A stretch of 50,740 nt of DNA from Candidatus Altarchaeales archaeon ex4484_2 (GCA_002254565.1 NJEG01000030.1:1-50740); one strand, 5' to 3'; positions 9,101 through 18,525 are shown, counted from the first letter of the stretch. The notes: a model not told the origin generated them from the sequence alone. Numbers and translations: made by a program.

Positions 9101-9688
9101 ATGGATGAGATGGTACTGGAGAACGCCGCCGAAAAAGAAAACAAGAGAAATATTTTGTATATAATCGGTTTTGTTGTTGCAGTAATATTTCTCTACCTCA
9201 GCATAACCAACCTAGATCACATGAAACCCGGGATTGAGTACAGGTATGTCTGTCCCGACGGGAGCATTGTAGGGAAGGCATCATCCTGCATTCTACCTGA
9301 ACCGGAGGTCATCATCAAGGAAATAAACAGGCCATGTAATGAATCCATAGTGTATGTGGAAAACTACACCCTGACCATATATGTCTGCGAGAACGGGAGT
9401 GTTGTGAGCAACATAAGTGAGTGCGTTACCACAACATCTACTACATCAACCACCACCACAACCCTTGAATTCAACTCCGACTGCGTGAAGCTAGGCTGTC
9501 CCAGAGGCACGGAATACGTTGGCAGCAAAAAGAGGAGAGAATACTATGGCTGCAAATGTTACATATCAAGGTATATGATAAACGAGACCGACCGGTTGTG
9601 TTTTGAATCAATACAGGCCGCGGAAAGCTTCGTCTATGACGGGAACAAGACCCTGGAGCCGTGTAAGATATGTCTTGAGGACGTCTAG
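9101..9688 (+). CDS. Membrane-anchored Cys-rich extracytoplasmic protein with Thr/Ser linker
   Basis: N-terminal TM segment, two CxxGSxV-x(n)-C modules, TTTSTTSTTTTTT linker. Confidence 0.65.
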   Translation: MDEMVLENAAEKENKRNILYIIGFVVAVIFLYLSITNLDHMKPGIEYRYVCPDGSIVGKASSCILPEPEVIIKEINRPCNESIVYVENYTLTIYVCENGSVVSNISECVTTTSTTSTTTTTLEFNSDCVKLGCPRGTEYVGSKKRREYYGCKCYISRYMINETDRLCFESIQAAESFVYDGNKTLEPCKICLEDV

Positions 9689-9717
9689 AAACCAAACCGG
9701 ATTTCAGCATATTCCAT

Positions 9718-10590
9718 ATGATTAACATGCTCGATCAGGAAACAAGAAAAACCGTTCTGAAGGCACAGGGAAACGAAATCACGGAATACCACATCTACAG
9801 GAAACTCGCCTCCTGCCTGAAGGAAGAAGGAAACAAAAAAATCCTGGAAAAAATAGCGGATGATGAGCTGAGGCACTACAACTTCTGGAAGAAATACACT
9901 AAGAGGGATGTGAAACCCGACAAGCTGAAGATAGGGTGGTATTACCTTATCTCCCGGATTCTGGGTCTGACCTTCGGCGTGAAATTGATGGAGAAAGGTG
10001 AGGAGCAAGCCCAGGTAGTATACGAGAGGATATCCAGTATCATCCCGGAAGCAAAAAAAATCGTTGAAGACGAGGACATGCACGAGATAGAGCTTATAAA
10101 TATGATAGACGAGGAGAAACTAAAGTACGTTGGCTCCATAGTCTTGGGGCTTAATGACGCGCTGGTGGAGCTCACCGGGGCGTTAGCCGGCTTCACCTTT
10201 GCTTTACAGAAAACAGAGTTGATAGCGATGGCCGGGCTGGTTACAGGGATAGCAGCTTCCCTGTCCATGGCCGCATCCGAGTATCTCTCCACCAAAACCG
10301 AGGAAAGCGGAAAGGAGGAACTGAAGGCCTCCATGTATACCGGATTCGCTTACCTGGCAACGGTTGTTTTCCTGATATACCCGTATTTCATATTCAACAA
10401 CGTCTATCTATCCCTGGGAAACACCTTATTTAATGCTGTTATAGTGATCGCCCTCTTCAACTACTATATATCAATAGCAAAAGACATCCCATTCAGGAGA
10501 CGCTTTCTGGAGATGGCCTCCATAAGCCTGGGTGTTGCTGCCCTGACCTTCGTGGTGGGCTTTATTGTGAGACTATCTTTTGGAGTATAA
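9718..10590 (+). CDS. Ferritin-like domain fused to CCC1/VIT1-like transporter
   Basis: ExxH-type N-terminal four-helix features (NEITEYHIYRKLA, DDELRHYNFW) then GLNDALVELTGALAGF and SMAASEYLSTKTE. Confidence 0.85.
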   Translation: MINMLDQETRKTVLKAQGNEITEYHIYRKLASCLKEEGNKKILEKIADDELRHYNFWKKYTKRDVKPDKLKIGWYYLISRILGLTFGVKLMEKGEEQAQVVYERISSIIPEAKKIVEDEDMHEIELINMIDEEKLKYVGSIVLGLNDALVELTGALAGFTFALQKTELIAMAGLVTGIAASLSMAASEYLSTKTEESGKEELKASMYTGFAYLATVVFLIYPYFIFNNVYLSLGNTLFNAVIVIALFNYYISIAKDIPFRRRFLEMASISLGVAALTFVVGFIVRLSFGV

Positions 10591-10751
10591 GATTGAAGGA
10601 TCCATAAATCCACTTCATTAATTAATTTCCCCGCTGAATCCATGAACTAGATATAGTAGGCGACCATGAAAGGGTGGTAGGATATATCATCCTTTGAGGA
10701 GATAGGAAATGAGTTGTTTCTTATTGCATTCCTTCAAATATATTAGATAGG

Positions 10752-12065
10752 ATGGATGAATTGTTTTTTTCTTTCCAGGATTCCTTGATTCCGGATGAAG
10801 AAATTGATGAGTTGGGTGTAAAAATTGGTGGTGAAATCCAGTCCATGAAAGATGCTGCATCCATGGGCTACAGTGATGACAGAGCCTCCATTAACCTGCC
10901 CTTCGACAATAAAGCAGTGGATAGGGTGAAGGAGGTTGTGGAGGATAAGAAGGAACTCAACCCCAGCTACCTTGTTGTTGTAGGCATTGGCGGCAGCATC
11001 CGGGGTACAAAAGCCGTGCAGGAGGCGGTTTCAGGTAAACTCCGAAACCAGCGTGATTCCGGAATGAAGGTGTTGTATGCTTGTAACCCCGACCCCTACA
11101 TTATCAGAGATATCAAAGGGATTATGGAATCCATCCTAGAAAAGAAAGATAATGTTGTCTTGAACGTGGTCAGCAAATCAGGCACCACCACGGAGACGAT
11201 GGCTAACTTCCAGTTGCTGGTTGATTTATTGAAGGAACATAGACAGGATTATAGGAGATACGTGGTTGCCACCACAGAAAGAGATAGCGGGCTGTGGAAT
11301 CTGGCTTCAAAGGAGGGTTTTGATCTGCTGGAGATTCCCGGGAAAGTAGGAGGTAGATACTCAGTCTATTCCCCAGTGGGGTTGTTCCCTCTTGCTATGT
11401 TGGGTGTTGACATAGATGAACTACTTAAGGGTGCGAGGATTATGAGGGATAGATGCCTCAAAAGCGAAATCAGGGATAATCCAGCGGTTTTTGGTTCCAT
11501 AGTAACATACCTACACCACAGGGGAGGTAACAGCATCTATAACCTGTTTCTTTACTCTGAGGATTTTGAGTCAATTGGTGGATGGTATAGGCAGTTGATG
11601 GCTGAAAGCCTGGGCAAGGAATACAACAACAGTGGAGAGAGAGTTTTTGAGGGATTAACACCCTTAACATGCATCGGTTCCAGGGATCTGCACTCTATGG
11701 CCCAGCTTTTATTGGGTGGGCCCTACGATAAACTCACATCCTTCATCAAGGTTGAGGGGGAGGACTCAATGGTCAGCGTCCCAGTAAACCCCAGATATTC
11801 ATGTCTCGTTGACGGCATACAGGGTAAATCCCTGGGCTTTATAATAGATGCCATCTATGAGGGGGTTAAGGTTTCGTTCAGGAACAATAAGAGACCCTTC
11901 ACAGAAGTGGTTTTACCTGACAGGAGAGAGGCTTCTATTGGAGAGTTCCTCCAGTACAAGATGATGGAGACCATGTATCTGGGTTCACTCTTGGATGTTA
12001 ACCCCTTCAACCAGCCGAACGTGGAATCATACAAGAAGGAGACTAGGAGGATACTCGGCGACTGA
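10752..12065 (+). CDS. pgi: Glucose-6-phosphate isomerase
   Basis: VVGIGGSIRGTKAV, SKSGTTTETMANF, GGRYSVYSPVGLFPLA, NPFNQPNVESYK. Confidence 0.93.
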   Translation: MDELFFSFQDSLIPDEEIDELGVKIGGEIQSMKDAASMGYSDDRASINLPFDNKAVDRVKEVVEDKKELNPSYLVVVGIGGSIRGTKAVQEAVSGKLRNQRDSGMKVLYACNPDPYIIRDIKGIMESILEKKDNVVLNVVSKSGTTTETMANFQLLVDLLKEHRQDYRRYVVATTERDSGLWNLASKEGFDLLEIPGKVGGRYSVYSPVGLFPLAMLGVDIDELLKGARIMRDRCLKSEIRDNPAVFGSIVTYLHHRGGNSIYNLFLYSEDFESIGGWYRQLMAESLGKEYNNSGERVFEGLTPLTCIGSRDLHSMAQLLLGGPYDKLTSFIKVEGEDSMVSVPVNPRYSCLVDGIQGKSLGFIIDAIYEGVKVSFRNNKRPFTEVVLPDRREASIGEFLQYKMMETMYLGSLLDVNPFNQPNVESYKKETRRILGD

Positions 12066-12145
12066 TGCTTCCGCCCATTTACAGTATATAGACTCTATAT
12101 TTTATATAACCCGCTTTTATAAGTCAGAATAAATAATTTTGTTAC

Positions 12146-12358
12146 ATGGATCATTCTGAGACAAACAGGAAGGCTCATGAAACAAATATTAGGAGATTGA
12201 TTGATGAGTTCGGTGAGAGTAGGGGGGATAGGATTCGGCGGGTCTACGAAAACGCTAAAGAGGCTGCTGAGGTTAAGGCCAGGGTAGGTGACTTCACCCC
12301 CATATTTATCTACAGGGAAGTTAGGAGCATGCTTAAGTCCATGGGTACCTGGAGATGA
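12146..12358 (+). CDS. Small hypothetical protein (70 aa)
   Basis: MDHSETNRKAHETNIRRLIDEFGESRGDRIRRVYENAKEAAEVKARV; ORF between pgi and convergent HTH gene. Confidence 0.5.
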   Translation: MDHSETNRKAHETNIRRLIDEFGESRGDRIRRVYENAKEAAEVKARVGDFTPIFIYREVRSMLKSMGTWR

Positions 12359-12370
12359 ACCCTGTTTCTC

Positions 12371-12730
12371 TTATTCACTCATTGCGTCGATTTGGTTTCC
12401 TATCTTGTTGCAGAACTGGTCCAGCTCTTCGCGGAGTTTCTGTTTGATGTTTGAGGGAGGTATGGCAGTGTATCTGAACTTTCTGCCCTTTTTGAGTGAA
12501 ATGGCTCGGCGGGATATAAGCCCTGTAGATATGAGTTTCTTAACTATCCTCTGGGCTGTGGAGCGGTCCCGATCCAGCTCCTCGGCTATCTCCAAAATCC
12601 CCAACTCCTTTTCTGTGAGGAGGTGGAAGGTCTCCGCTTCCATGTCTGAGAGGCCAAGGACGCAAGATAATACATCATTTCTGCAAAAATCTTCCATCTG
12701 GGAGAAGGACCTGACCTCGCTTATTTTCAT
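12371..12730 (-). CDS. HTH transcriptional regulator (TrmB/ArsR-like)
   Basis: LTEKELGILEIAEELDRDRSTAQRIVKKLISTGLISRRAISLKKGRKFRY. Confidence 0.8.
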   Translation of the reverse strand: MKISEVRSFSQMEDFCRNDVLSCVLGLSDMEAETFHLLTEKELGILEIAEELDRDRSTAQRIVKKLISTGLISRRAISLKKGRKFRYTAIPPSNIKQKLREELDQFCNKIGNQIDAMSE

Positions 12731-12884
12731 CTTACATTATTATTTTTTTGTTCAGCCATAATAAATGAATGTGTTTTTTGTTGAACACTTTCGCAGTTGT
12801 ATTTAAGGGTTGAATCCAAAATGAACAGGATATAAAGTGCGTGTTTATTGAACAAAAACCCACAAACAAATATGAGATGTAAAA

Positions 12885-13232
12885 ATGACTGGTAAAGAAT
12901 CAATAATAGATGTGAGGGACGTAGACTTCCAGGAGAGAGTAATAAATAGATCCAGGGAAAAGCCTGTTGTCGTGGACTTCTGGGCTCCATGGTGTCAACC
13001 CTGCCTGATGCTCTCGCCAATGCTGGAGAGCCTGGCGCATGAAAACAACGGAGAATTCGTTCTGGCTAAAGTCAACGTGGATGAAGCAAGGATAACAGCA
13101 CAGATTTATGGTATTAGAAGCATACCCTCGGTTAAGATATTCAGAGAGGGGGAAGTTAGAAGCGAATTCGTAGGCGTTATGCCCAAAGATAGGGTGGAGG
13201 AGATTTTGAGGAAGGGAATGGGTGCGCAATGA
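12885..13232 (+). CDS. Thioredoxin
   Basis: VVDFWAPWCQPCLMLSPMLESLA (WCQPC active site); VDEARITAQIYGIRSIPSVKIF. Confidence 0.93.
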   Translation: MTGKESIIDVRDVDFQERVINRSREKPVVVDFWAPWCQPCLMLSPMLESLAHENNGEFVLAKVNVDEARITAQIYGIRSIPSVKIFREGEVRSEFVGVMPKDRVEEILRKGMGAQ

Positions 13233-13262
13233 GAATAGATAAGATAACAAGAGGAGAACAGA

Positions 13263-13538
13263 ATGAGTGAAGACAAGGAAGAAATCGAGGGGTTGGTCAA
13301 GGAAGCCGAAAGATACGCCCGGGAGAATGGGTTTCGTTTGAACCCAGACGAGAAGGTTGTCAAGGGTCTTGTAAGGGGACTGCTCCACAACGAGAGCGTA
13401 TACGGTGAGAGATACTGCCCCTGCAGGCGGGTTACAGGCGATAAAGAAGAGGACAAGAAAATAATCTGCCCCTGCGTTTATCATAAGAGTGAAATAGAGG
13501 AGCAGGGATACTGTCATTGTCGATTATTTGTTAAATGA
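13263..13538 (+). CDS. Ferredoxin:thioredoxin reductase catalytic subunit
   Basis: CPC...CPC...CHC pattern: ERYCPCRRV...IICPCVYHKSEIEEQGYCHC. Confidence 0.9.
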   Translation: MSEDKEEIEGLVKEAERYARENGFRLNPDEKVVKGLVRGLLHNESVYGERYCPCRRVTGDKEEDKKIICPCVYHKSEIEEQGYCHCRLFVK

Positions 13539-13555
13539 AATAAAGGAGGTGATTG

Positions 13556-13732
13556 ATGATGGGTGTTGAGATAGATAAAGAAAAATGTATGGGATGCGGA
13601 GCCTGCTGGAGTGTCTGCCCTGAAGGCTTTGAGCCAGACGACGACGGCAAGGTCTCAGTCAAGAACGAAAACGCCGACTGCATAGATTCTGCAGCAGCAT
13701 CCTGTCCAGTGAATGCGATAAGCGTGGACTAG
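13556..13732 (+). CDS. Small ferredoxin
   Basis: MMGVEIDKEKCMGCGACWSVCPEGFEPDDDGKVSVKNENADCIDSAAASCPVNAISVD. Confidence 0.9.
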   Translation: MMGVEIDKEKCMGCGACWSVCPEGFEPDDDGKVSVKNENADCIDSAAASCPVNAISVD

Positions 13733-13733
13733 A

Positions 13734-13901
13734 TAAAGGTTTAGCAGGGTAAGAGAACACCACCAACCTTTAGCTTATCGGGTGAGGGGATATCGTGAAC
13801 AGCCCCCAACGTAAAGTCACATGAAAGAGGGTTATGCGAATGCTGTGGTGGTATTCATAACATCCCTGTGATCCATAGGAACCCTATGTGGACCTTTTTT
13901 T
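13734..13901 (+). ncRNA. Candidate structured RNA (leader or independent ncRNA) ending in hairpin plus T7
   Basis: Stem TAAAGGTT/AACCTTTA (13734-13741/13765-13772); irregular stem TCAC-AGGGTTATG/CATAAC-CCCT-GTGA (13817-13871); terminal CATAGG/CCTATG hairpin (13874-13888) then T7 (13895-13901); loop-loop complementarity ACCACC/GGTGGT. Confidence 0.5.
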
Positions 13902-13942
13902 AAAGGGGTTGTTTGGGTGCTGGAATGTAATGGGGGCTAAGA

Positions 13943-14887
13943 TTGAATAATGTTGTGTTAGTTTATAGTGCTGATTTCATGAAACTGGATTTCGGCTATG
14001 GACACCCTATGAGAGGAAATAGGTATGATAAGGCCTTGGATGAATTCAGGGAGATGGGTTTATTGGATGACTTAACCATCGAAAAACCCAGGTTAATCTC
14101 AGAGGATGTTATCAGGTTATACCACACCCCAGAGTACATACAGAGGGTTAAGGAGGTGAGTGAAACAGGTGAGAGTGTTTTTGGCGAGGAGGTTCCCCAG
14201 ATTAAAGGCATCTATGATATCATCTTATTAAGTGTTAGTGCTTCCATCACAGCAGCAGATTATATCGTGGGAGAGGGCCTATTTGATGTGGCCGTAAACA
14301 TTTGCGGGGGCTGGCATCATGCCTTCGAGAATAAATGCAGGGGTTTTTGTATATTCAATGATGTGGCCATCACAGCCAACTATCTAATGAAAAGAAAAAA
14401 CATAGATAAGGTTATGGTAATCGATTATGATGCTCATCATGGTGACGGCACCCAACGAGCCTTTTATAGGAATCCATGGGTTTATACTATCTCATTTCAC
14501 CAAGATCCATCCACACTCTACCCGTTTAGAAGCGGGTATGAAGACGAGATAGGAGAGGGAGAAGGGAAGGGCTTTAACAGGAATTACCCGTTATCTCCCC
14601 TGTGTGATGATGATGAGTTTATTTCAAAATTTAATGAGATACCTGAGTTAATTGAGGAATTTAAACCTGAGGTTTTAATACTGCAAATGGGGGTGGATGG
14701 TTCAAGACAGTGCTCTATCTCCAGCATGCGATTAACCAAAAAAGCCTACGATTATGTTTCAGGGCTATTTATGCGGTTGCAGAAGAAACACGGATTCAAG
14801 ACTCTGGCCCTGGGCGGCGGCGGTTTTGTTCACCCGATGTTAGGCCAACATTGGGGGGTTCAACTACAGAATTTCATAGATAAATAG
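13943..14887 (+). CDS. Histone deacetylase/acetoin utilization-family protein
   Basis: GGWHHAFENKCRGFCIFNDVAITANYL, DYDAHHGDGTQRAFY, LALGGGGF. Confidence 0.92.
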   Translation: MNNVVLVYSADFMKLDFGYGHPMRGNRYDKALDEFREMGLLDDLTIEKPRLISEDVIRLYHTPEYIQRVKEVSETGESVFGEEVPQIKGIYDIILLSVSASITAADYIVGEGLFDVAVNICGGWHHAFENKCRGFCIFNDVAITANYLMKRKNIDKVMVIDYDAHHGDGTQRAFYRNPWVYTISFHQDPSTLYPFRSGYEDEIGEGEGKGFNRNYPLSPLCDDDEFISKFNEIPELIEEFKPEVLILQMGVDGSRQCSISSMRLTKKAYDYVSGLFMRLQKKHGFKTLALGGGGFVHPMLGQHWGVQLQNFIDK

Positions 14888-14943
14888 AAGGTGGAAGGGA
14901 GGTGCAAGCACAGGATAAGATAATATTGTATCCTGCGCGTTAG

Positions 14944-15255
14944 ATGATGGAATATAGAATAAACAAACAGAAATGTACTGGATGCCAGGCGTGCGCCAGA
15001 AGATGCCCGCAAGCAATTAAAGTAGCAGGAGATGGTAAAGCAGAGATAATCTCCCAGCTAAAACTTGAGCAATGTGGGGGGGAAACAATATGTCCCTTCA
15101 ATGCTATAGAGGGAATAGGAGCAGGAGATACACAAGAGGGGAACATAGATACCAGCCGAGGAGGGGGTGCCGGCAGAGGAAGGGGTAGGGGCTTGGGCAT
15201 CGGACCAAGGGAGGGTAGGGGTAGAGGCCGGGGCGGTGGCGGTAGAAGGAGATGA
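14944..15255 (+). CDS. Ferredoxin domain protein with RG/GR-rich C-terminal tail
   Basis: CTGCQACARRCPQAIKV...CGGETICPFNAIEGI then SRGGGAGRGRGRGLGIGPREGRGRGRGGGGRRR. Confidence 0.85.
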   Translation: MMEYRINKQKCTGCQACARRCPQAIKVAGDGKAEIISQLKLEQCGGETICPFNAIEGIGAGDTQEGNIDTSRGGGAGRGRGRGLGIGPREGRGRGRGGGGRRR

Positions 15256-15266
15256 AATAAGAAACG

Positions 15267-15363
15267 CTCCCGACTGAGTTGTGAGGTCGGAGTCAGCCGA
15301 CAACCAGGGTGTGTTCCACCCCCGTGGGACGCAAACACACAGGCGAAGCTAGTTGTTTTTTTT
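15267..15363 (+). ncRNA. Candidate structured RNA / complex terminator, two hairpins plus T-tract
   Basis: CTCC(C)GAC/GTCGGAG hairpin, then nested CAACCAG..GTGTGTT..CCAC-CCCC-GTGG..AACACAC..CTAGTTG, immediately followed by a T tract. Confidence 0.45.
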
Positions 15364-15571
15364 CTTTTGGTAGGCTGAAAGGAAATGCCCCCGCCAGGAT
15401 TATGCTAGAAAACTCTGAATCTAATCTGGAACTATTAAACTGAGAACGCTTGATTGTATTATCTCTTTTGCTATACCAAACTCTTATAATCTCTCCCCCG
15501 TATTTGAACAGGCGGAAACCAGGTATACGATGAAAACAGAACGTTGACGCCATGTACACTCTGCCCAGACA

Positions 15572-17953
15572 TCAGCTGAAGCCAAGCAGTAAGCCTCCCT
15601 GGTAAACAATAAATGCTGCGACCCATGCAACAACCGTTGTATAGACCACGGTAAACAACGCCCACCTCCAACCGATCTCTCTCTTTATTGTTGCGACCAC
15701 GACCATGCATGGCACATAAAGTAACACGAAAACAAGGAATGCATAAGCACTGAGGGGTGTGAACGTGCCCTGCAACGCCCCGACCAGAGTCGCCTCACCT
15801 GAGGGGGTCTCAACATCCCCGGAGCCATATAAAACACCCATCGAGCCGACAACAACCTCCTTGGCTACGAAACCAAAAAATAATGAGACGCTACTCCTCC
15901 AATCCCCAAAACCCAGCGGGGCAAAAACCGGCGAAATAAACTTCCCGACATCCCCGATATAACTTCCCTCAGAACCGTATTCAACCCCAGGGGGTAGAGC
16001 AGCAAGGAACCATATAAATATAACCACCGCAAATATCAAGGTTCCTGCCTTTCTTATGAACAGCCATCCGCGCTCCCAGGTATGGGTGAGTACACCCCTA
16101 AGCGTAGGCATCCTATAGGGTGGGAGCTCCATCACGAAAGGGGATGAAAGCCCCTTAAACAAGGTATTCTTAAATATGAACCCGATAACGATTGCAACAC
16201 CCATTCCAAGGAGGTACAGGGAGTAGATTACGGCTGTTTCAGTACTCACTGTGAACCCGAAAACACTAATTGATCCGGTAAAGAACGCTGCCGCGAAAAG
16301 CAGGTACACAGGAAGTCGGGCTCCACACGACATGAAAGGATTGATTAATATAGTCAATATCCGATCCTTCCTGCTCTCAAGCACACGGGTTGCCATAATA
16401 GCGGGCACATTACAGCCGAATCCAAGTATTAAAGGGATAAAGCTCTTACCGTGCAAGCCTATCTTATGCATAAACCGGTCCATGACAAACGCTGCCCTGG
16501 CCATATACCCGCTGTCTTCAAGTATTGCAATGACTAGGAACATCATGAATATAAACGGTACAAACACCAGAACAGAACCAACGCCTGCAACAGCACCGTC
16601 AAGCGCCAGAGACAGAAGCCATCCGGGCGCGTTTACAGAGAACAGAAGTCCCTCCACAAAGCCCCCTACAACATCCGAAATAAACCAGTCAACCACATCA
16701 GATAATGGAGCCGCCACCTCAAACGTTAAATTAAATGCAATCAACATAAGCAGAAGAAATAGGGGTATCCCAATCACCCTGTTCATCGCCACCCGGTCTA
16801 TATGATCCGACAGTGAATCAGCTCCCCCGATAACCCCGCCACCCTCAAGTGCTGCGTAAATGATAAAGAAAAGAACCATAAAAGGTAGATAGACTGTTAT
16901 TGCACCAAGACCCGCAAGTATTGTGTCTGCGAGTATCAGCGTCAACCACTCGGGGGAATTAACGGACTCAAGGAATCCATAGGCTGACTCCATAATCAGT
17001 CCGCCCGCGAAAAGAAATGCGAGACCAAGGATTGATCCAACCGCAAGGCTTATACCCCAAAACGGTTTTGAAACAGCTTTTCTAACGTGATCAGAGAAGG
17101 ATTTCTCTCTCCTCTTCCTCTCAACGCTCTCCATGACTATCCCGTGAATGAAACCGTATCTGGCGTCAGCAACTATTGTTTCAACATCCTCCCCGAAGAT
17201 AGCCTTCAGGTGATTCTGCAGTCTCCTGGATTCTTTTAAAACAATCCTGCTGTTATCCAGTTCCTTCACGAGCTTAATAATCTCCTCATCGCCTTCAAGT
17301 AGTTTAATAGCAACCCACCGGGGATTATATTTTTCCGGGATTTCTATGTTTCCGGTTATGTATTCCGTGAATTCCTCAAGGTGCTCTTCAACCTCTTTCC
17401 CATAGTTTATGGTTGGCCTCCCCGATCTTCCCTCATCCCGTTCATATCCATTCCCGGACTCAAGAACATCGATTACAGCATCCTTTAGTTCATCAAGACC
17501 TGAGCCGTCCCGGGCAGAGGTTTTTATTATCGGAACGTTCAGGTACCTGGATATCAAGTCAGTGTTTATCTCTAGACCCTCACTGTCCGCAAGGTCGGAC
17601 ATGTTAAATGCGAGCACCATATTTGCCCCCATCTCTATCAACTGTATTGCAAGATACAGGTTTCTCTCAAGATTTGTGCTGTCCAATATATCAACAACAA
17701 CATCAGGTTTTTCGTTAACTACATAATTCCGTGATATGAGCTCCTCAATAGAGTATGCGGTAAGCGAATAGGTCCCGGGCAGGTCAACGACCTCTAGTTC
17801 ATAGCCCTTGTGGGTGGACTTCCCCTCCTTCTTTTCAACTGTTTTCCCGGGCCAGTTACCGACATGCTGTCTTGAGCCTGTTAATGCATTGAATATTGTT
17901 GTCTTCCCTGAGTTCGGGTTCCCTATCAACGCTATTGTTGTCTTCTCCGCCAT
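15572..17953 (-). CDS. feoB: Ferrous iron transport protein B
   Basis: N-terminal G domain [33 protein letters not shown]; Gate repeats; C-terminal TM domain. Confidence 0.97.
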   Translation of the reverse strand: MAEKTTIALIGNPNSGKTTIFNALTGSRQHVGNWPGKTVEKKEGKSTHKGYELEVVDLPGTYSLTAYSIEELISRNYVVNEKPDVVVDILDSTNLERNLYLAIQLIEMGANMVLAFNMSDLADSEGLEINTDLISRYLNVPIIKTSARDGSGLDELKDAVIDVLESGNGYERDEGRSGRPTINYGKEVEEHLEEFTEYITGNIEIPEKYNPRWVAIKLLEGDEEIIKLVKELDNSRIVLKESRRLQNHLKAIFGEDVETIVADARYGFIHGIVMESVERKRREKSFSDHVRKAVSKPFWGISLAVGSILGLAFLFAGGLIMESAYGFLESVNSPEWLTLILADTILAGLGAITVYLPFMVLFFIIYAALEGGGVIGGADSLSDHIDRVAMNRVIGIPLFLLLMLIAFNLTFEVAAPLSDVVDWFISDVVGGFVEGLLFSVNAPGWLLSLALDGAVAGVGSVLVFVPFIFMMFLVIAILEDSGYMARAAFVMDRFMHKIGLHGKSFIPLILGFGCNVPAIMATRVLESRKDRILTILINPFMSCGARLPVYLLFAAAFFTGSISVFGFTVSTETAVIYSLYLLGMGVAIVIGFIFKNTLFKGLSSPFVMELPPYRMPTLRGVLTHTWERGWLFIRKAGTLIFAVVIFIWFLAALPPGVEYGSEGSYIGDVGKFISPVFAPLGFGDWRSSVSLFFGFVAKEVVVGSMGVLYGSGDVETPSGEATLVGALQGTFTPLSAYAFLVFVLLYVPCMVVVATIKREIGWRWALFTVVYTTVVAWVAAFIVYQGGLLLGFS

Positions 17954-17959
17954 TTTTTG

Positions 17960-18247
17960 TCATATAGGATTAACCATTATCTTATTAGCCTGCCCCCGAC
18001 CTACCACGACTCTTGAATCAAGGACCTTCAATATTACCGGTCCTGTGGCATCGTTTCTTATTACCTCAACTACCGCACCTTCATAGAGGGATATATCACC
18101 TAGCCTGTGCCTTAGACCCTGCCCACACAATATTGAGGTAATCCTTACCTTCCTCCCTTTTTCAACCATCGTTAGTGGGAGACTGCCCCCGCCTGAACCT
18201 CTTCGGTGCGATCCTCTTTGGCGCATCTTTTTTTGTTTATACTTCAA
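17960..18247 (-). CDS. feoA: FeoA-domain protein (copy 2)
   Basis: SH3-like: RKVRITSILCGQGLRHRLGDISLYEGAVVEVIRNDATGPVILKVLDSRVVVGRGQANKIMV; first codons may be over-extended. Confidence 0.88.
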   Translation of the reverse strand: MKYKQKKMRQRGSHRRGSGGGSLPLTMVEKGRKVRITSILCGQGLRHRLGDISLYEGAVVEVIRNDATGPVILKVLDSRVVVGRGQANKIMVNPI

Positions 18248-18470
18248 CTAGGATGTTGGATGCCTCCTCTTTTCTGAGTGATAGGTGGTATCCCTTTATT
18301 CTTACATCTATTGGGTCGCCGAGGGGGGCGACCCGTTCAACATCTATGGAGGAACCCTTCACCAGACCCATGTCCAGCAGTCTTCTGTGTGTTGCTCCGG
18401 AGCCTTTTATTTTGACGATTATTCCCTTCTGTTTAGGTTTCAGTTCATCAAGTGATTTTACGGTCACCAT
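18237..18470 (-). CDS. feoA: FeoA-domain protein (copy 1)
   Basis: LKPKQKGIIVKIKGSGATHRRLLDMGLVKGSSIDVERVAPLGDPIDVRIKGYHLSLRKEEASNILVE. Confidence 0.92.
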   Translation of the reverse strand: MVTVKSLDELKPKQKGIIVKIKGSGATHRRLLDMGLVKGSSIDVERVAPLGDPIDVRIKGYHLSLRKEEASNILVEV

Positions 18471-18499
18471 TTTTTTATCTGATTATAATTTTTTTGGTT

Positions 18500-18525
18500 C
18501 ACCTAAAATACTATGTCTTTAGGTG
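18500..18525. promoter_or_regulatory. Inverted repeat upstream of feoAAB, candidate metalloregulator operator
   Basis: CACCTAAA-N10-TTTAGGTG between dtxR-like gene and feoA. Confidence 0.5.

Noticed and set aside
10600-10740. Possible C/D box sRNA or terminator in the gap before pgi
   Set aside because: No convincing RUGAUGA/CUGA pair and only 4-bp hairpins
13734-13901. Identification of the intergenic structured element as RNase P, SRP, 5S or a known riboswitch
   Set aside because: None of the conserved sequence blocks I would expect for those classes are present, so it is left unassigned
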